The notes below the pieces were generated by a model. It saw nothing but the letters and a program-made list of their open reading frames with translations, was not told the DNA's origin and ran no database searches. A stretch of DNA of 9,201 nucleotides from contig PMCR01000195.1 in the NCBI GenBank assembly GCA_003155465.1, positions 1,651 to 10,851 on the forward strand, in the 5' to 3' direction. Made by a program: the position numbers and the translations under genes. The stretch comes from Myxococcales bacterium. GTDB taxonomy: Bacteria; Myxococcota; Polyangia; Fen-1088. Below, in pieces: positions 6,712 through 9,201 of this stretch. Positions within the stretch are counted from its first letter, which is position 1; each line of letters begins with the position of its first letter.

Positions 6712-9201
6712 ATGAAGACGATTCAGAATACACATCCTCTTGTTTTTGCGCTGCTAGTCGCCACACCGCTGGCTGTTGGCTGCGCCGGAAGCACCGCCTC
6801 ATCTACCAGCACGGCTGGAGGAGGCCAGCCTGGCTCGGCAGGCACCACCTCAAGTACCGTTGCCACGACCAGTGCCGGTGGACAGACGGAAGCTGGCGGC
6901 AGCGTCGCTCCAGTCGGAGGGGGAGGCGCCGGTGGCGGCTCCATGGATACCGGCGGCGTGCCGAGCAGTGGCGGCGTGACTGCAGTCGGCGGAACTGTTG
7001 TGACGGGTGGGAGCGGCGGGGTGGGCGGCGTCACCGGAAAAGGCGGGATTTCGGCCCGTGGCGGGAGCACACCTACGGGAGGCATCGTGACTGGCGGCAC
7101 CACGACGGGCGGAGGTGGCGTGCCTCAGATCAAGCCGATCGGGGATCGGGTGCGGACCATCATGCCTCTCGACCGGAACTGGCTGTTCAACAAGGGGGAC
7201 GCGAGCGGGGCGGATGGGGCGAGTTTCGCGGATTCCACGTGGCGCCCGGTGAACCTGCCGCACGACTGGGCGGTTGAAGGTCCGTTCGAGTCAGGTGCCA
7301 AGACGACTGGGCGGGGGGGCTATGCGCCGTCGGGAATCGGCTGGTACCGGAATCACTTCACTCTTCCCGCAACGGTGACGCAAGGGCAGCAAGTCTACGT
7401 GGAATTCGACGGCGTGATGTCGCACAGCACCGTGTACATCAACGGGACTCAGCTCGGGAACCATCCGTATGGCTACGTGAGCTTCCGCTACGACATGACG
7501 AAGAGCATCAAGTTTGGTGCGGAGAACGTGATCGCGGTCAAGACCGACACCAGCCAGCAACCGTCGTCGCGCTACTATGAAGGCGCTGGCATATACCGCC
7601 GCGCCCGAGTCATCGCGACTGATCCAGTGCATATCGATCAGTGGGCCACCTACGTGTACACGCCCGCGCCCACGGCTGCATCGGCAACCGTGAAGGTTAC
7701 AACCTCGGTGGTCAATTCGGGCACGTCGTCTGCAAGCGTGAGTGTTCAGGGCAACGTAACTGATGCCACTGGGACGGCGGTGGCACCCGTCGCGGCGCCC
7801 GCGCAGACCATCGCTGCCGGCGCCAAGGCGGACTTTGCGTTCGATGTCCCGGTCAGCAATCCCAAACTATGGTCACCCGAAACTCCGAACATGTATCAAC
7901 TGGTGACCACTGTGCAGGCAGGCGGCAAGGCTGTGGATGATGACGTAACCCCGTTCGGGATCCGAGGCCTGGTGTACGACGGCGCGACGGGCCTGAATAT
8001 CAATGGCAAGAACTACAAGTTCAATGGCGTTTGCTTGCACCAGGACTACCACGGGCTCGGGCTCGGCGCGCCGGCGCGGGCCATGCAAAGGAGAATTGCG
8101 AAGCTCAAGCAGATTGGGGTGAACGCAGTTCGCACGGCCCACGATCCGCCCAGCCCGGACTTTCTCGATCTGTGCGACCGGATGGGGGTTCTGGTGATGG
8201 ACGAGTTTTTCGACACCTGGATCGGACACAAGTACAGCGATGTTGGCGATGACGCCGCCTTTTTCAATCAGACCGCAACGAGCCCGACCGGAATGCCTGC
8301 GGTGCCCGGGACCGCCACCGGTGCCAAATGGTACGAGGTCGATGTGACCAGCATCGTCGCGCGGGATCGAAACCACCCCAGCGTCGCCCTTTACAGCGCT
8401 GGCAATGAAATCCGCGATTCGAGCAGCACGCGACTTCCAATTCTGACCAAGATGGCCGCCATCATTCACACCCTCGACCTCGACGGATTTGTCACCCAAG
8501 GCCTATTTCGGCCTGCGGACGCTGGCGACACTACCGGGGCCATAAGGAACGTGTACGACGTTTTCGGAGGCAACTACCGAACCAATGAGGTCATTGACGC
8601 TATGAAGGGGTCGCCTGCGAAGGCTGGCGTGTTCACCGAGATGGGCACCGAGACGACCACTTGGAGCCTGATTACGGGCGGGGTCACGGGCTTGTTCATG
8701 TGGACAGGCGTCGACTATATGGGCGAGAGGGATGGCGGATGGCCATCAATTGGGGGCAATGGGGCGCTCATGGATGAACTGGGTGGAACCATCCGGGCCA
8801 ACGGTCTAGCCTGGGCGAAGATTTGGAATGCGCCCGTGACGTCGTCTCCGCCCACCGGAGCGGTGGCGGGCAAGGTCACGCTCACGCCGGATCATGACAA
8901 GATAGTGAACGACGTGAACGACGTCTCGTTCGTCAAGGCTGCGGTGTCCAACGACACCGCGATAACCTTCGCAATTACAGGTCCCGGCACCATCCTAGCC
9001 GTGGACAGTGCGAGCATGACGCAGGAAACGTTCCGCGGGAATGTGCGCAACAGCTCCGGAGGTCTAGCCTACGCCATCGTTCAGGCGACCGGCGCCGGAA
9101 CCATCACGGTCACCGCCAAAGCGTCTGGGCTTACCGACGGTACCGCCACCATCACGGCCACCGAAGGCACGTGGATTCCGTGTTCGGACACGTGTGACTA
9201 G
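6712..9201 (+). CDS. Glycoside hydrolase family 2 lipoprotein, beta-galactosidase-like
   Basis: This is a complete 829-residue enzyme, with its stop codon at the window edge. The N-terminus is a lipoprotein signal (hydrophobic LVFALLVATPLAVG, then C24), so it should be exported and anchored by lipid. Residues 25-136 are a Gly/Ser/Thr-rich flexible spacer. Then come the GH2 sugar-binding jelly roll (about 151-300, with NLPHDW, GWYR and YEGAGIYRR), an Ig-like domain (303-412), the catalytic TIM barrel (415-715) and a C-terminal Ig-like domain resembling GH2 C-terminal domain 5 (717-826). Catalytic signs are R474 and H477 in RTAHDPP, D497-E498 in MDEFFDTW, acid/base E566 in SAGNE, and nucleophile candidate E643 in VFTEMG (E647 is an alternative). 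MWTGVDYMGE at 663-672 is also typical of the barrel. The last residues hold a Cys pair (PCSDTCD). A retaining beta-glycosidase is expected. Beta-galactosidase is the nearest named type, but the substrate cannot be fixed from sequence, and beta-glucuronidase or a related activity is possible. Confidence 0.93.
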   Translation: MKTIQNTHPLVFALLVATPLAVGCAGSTASSTSTAGGGQPGSAGTTSSTVATTSAGGQTEAGGSVAPVGGGGAGGGSMDTGGVPSSGGVTAVGGTVVTGGSGGVGGVTGKGGISARGGSTPTGGIVTGGTTTGGGGVPQIKPIGDRVRTIMPLDRNWLFNKGDASGADGASFADSTWRPVNLPHDWAVEGPFESGAKTTGRGGYAPSGIGWYRNHFTLPATVTQGQQVYVEFDGVMSHSTVYINGTQLGNHPYGYVSFRYDMTKSIKFGAENVIAVKTDTSQQPSSRYYEGAGIYRRARVIATDPVHIDQWATYVYTPAPTAASATVKVTTSVVNSGTSSASVSVQGNVTDATGTAVAPVAAPAQTIAAGAKADFAFDVPVSNPKLWSPETPNMYQLVTTVQAGGKAVDDDVTPFGIRGLVYDGATGLNINGKNYKFNGVCLHQDYHGLGLGAPARAMQRRIAKLKQIGVNAVRTAHDPPSPDFLDLCDRMGVLVMDEFFDTWIGHKYSDVGDDAAFFNQTATSPTGMPAVPGTATGAKWYEVDVTSIVARDRNHPSVALYSAGNEIRDSSSTRLPILTKMAAIIHTLDLDGFVTQGLFRPADAGDTTGAIRNVYDVFGGNYRTNEVIDAMKGSPAKAGVFTEMGTETTTWSLITGGVTGLFMWTGVDYMGERDGGWPSIGGNGALMDELGGTIRANGLAWAKIWNAPVTSSPPTGAVAGKVTLTPDHDKIVNDVNDVSFVKAAVSNDTAITFAITGPGTILAVDSASMTQETFRGNVRNSSGGLAYAIVQATGAGTITVTAKASGLTDGTATITATEGTWIPCSDTCD
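6784..7119 (+). repeat. Low-complexity Gly/Ser/Thr-rich spacer coding region
   Basis: Residues 25-136 of the GH2 lipoprotein consist mainly of GG pairs spaced by Ser, Thr, Val and Ala, with no predicted fold. The DNA is full of imperfect GGC/GGT repeats. Such spacers are common after the lipid-anchored Cys of myxobacterial exported proteins and would hold the enzyme away from the membrane. The length may vary between strains by slippage. Confidence 0.85.

Noticed and set aside
8131..8148. Asp in RTAHDPP where many GH2 enzymes have Asn or Tyr after the His
   Set aside because: That position varies in the family (E. coli LacZ has Tyr), while the functional Arg and His are kept, so it is not evidence of lost activity.

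Overview
The window looks like a chromosomal segment from a high-GC Myxococcota (deltaproteobacterial, probably Polyangia-like) genome. This is inferred from protein style, not from a marker gene: a very long TPR protein with a family-typical C-terminal module, a secreted lipoprotein enzyme with a Gly/Ser/Thr-rich spacer of about 110 residues, and a remnant of an FG-GAP/VCBS protein ending in a WPTGRGN-type tail. No tRNA, rRNA, insertion sequence, CRISPR array or integrase is visible.

Layout. (1) Positions 1-2979 (+): the 3' part of a long TPR scaffold gene that enters from the left edge. It begins with a young 102-bp tandem repeat and ends in a domain that I read as an inactivated M48-type metallopeptidase. 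(2) Positions 3254-3592 (+): glnB, a complete 112-residue PII nitrogen regulator with an intact uridylylation tyrosine and no nitrogen-metabolism neighbour in view. (3) Positions 3678-4064 (-): the decayed 3' end of an FG-GAP repeat protein, lying convergent to glnB. (4) Positions 4301-6568 (+): a soluble diguanylate cyclase that joins a LacI/GalR-type ligand sensor without a DNA-binding domain to a helical region, a GAF-like region and a canonical GGDEF domain. (5) Positions 6712-9201 (+): a glycoside hydrolase family 2 lipoprotein, probably an exported beta-galactosidase-like enzyme, whose stop codon is the last base of the window.

The last two genes may be linked in function: one would sense a small sugar-like ligand in the cytoplasm and convert it into cyclic di-GMP, while the other would release sugars outside the inner membrane. 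The 143-bp gap between them carries a near-perfect CRP/FNR-type palindrome and an 11-bp direct repeat, so the hydrolase probably has its own regulation. The coupling is inference. The TPR gene and glnB appear to be independent transcription units of ordinary type.
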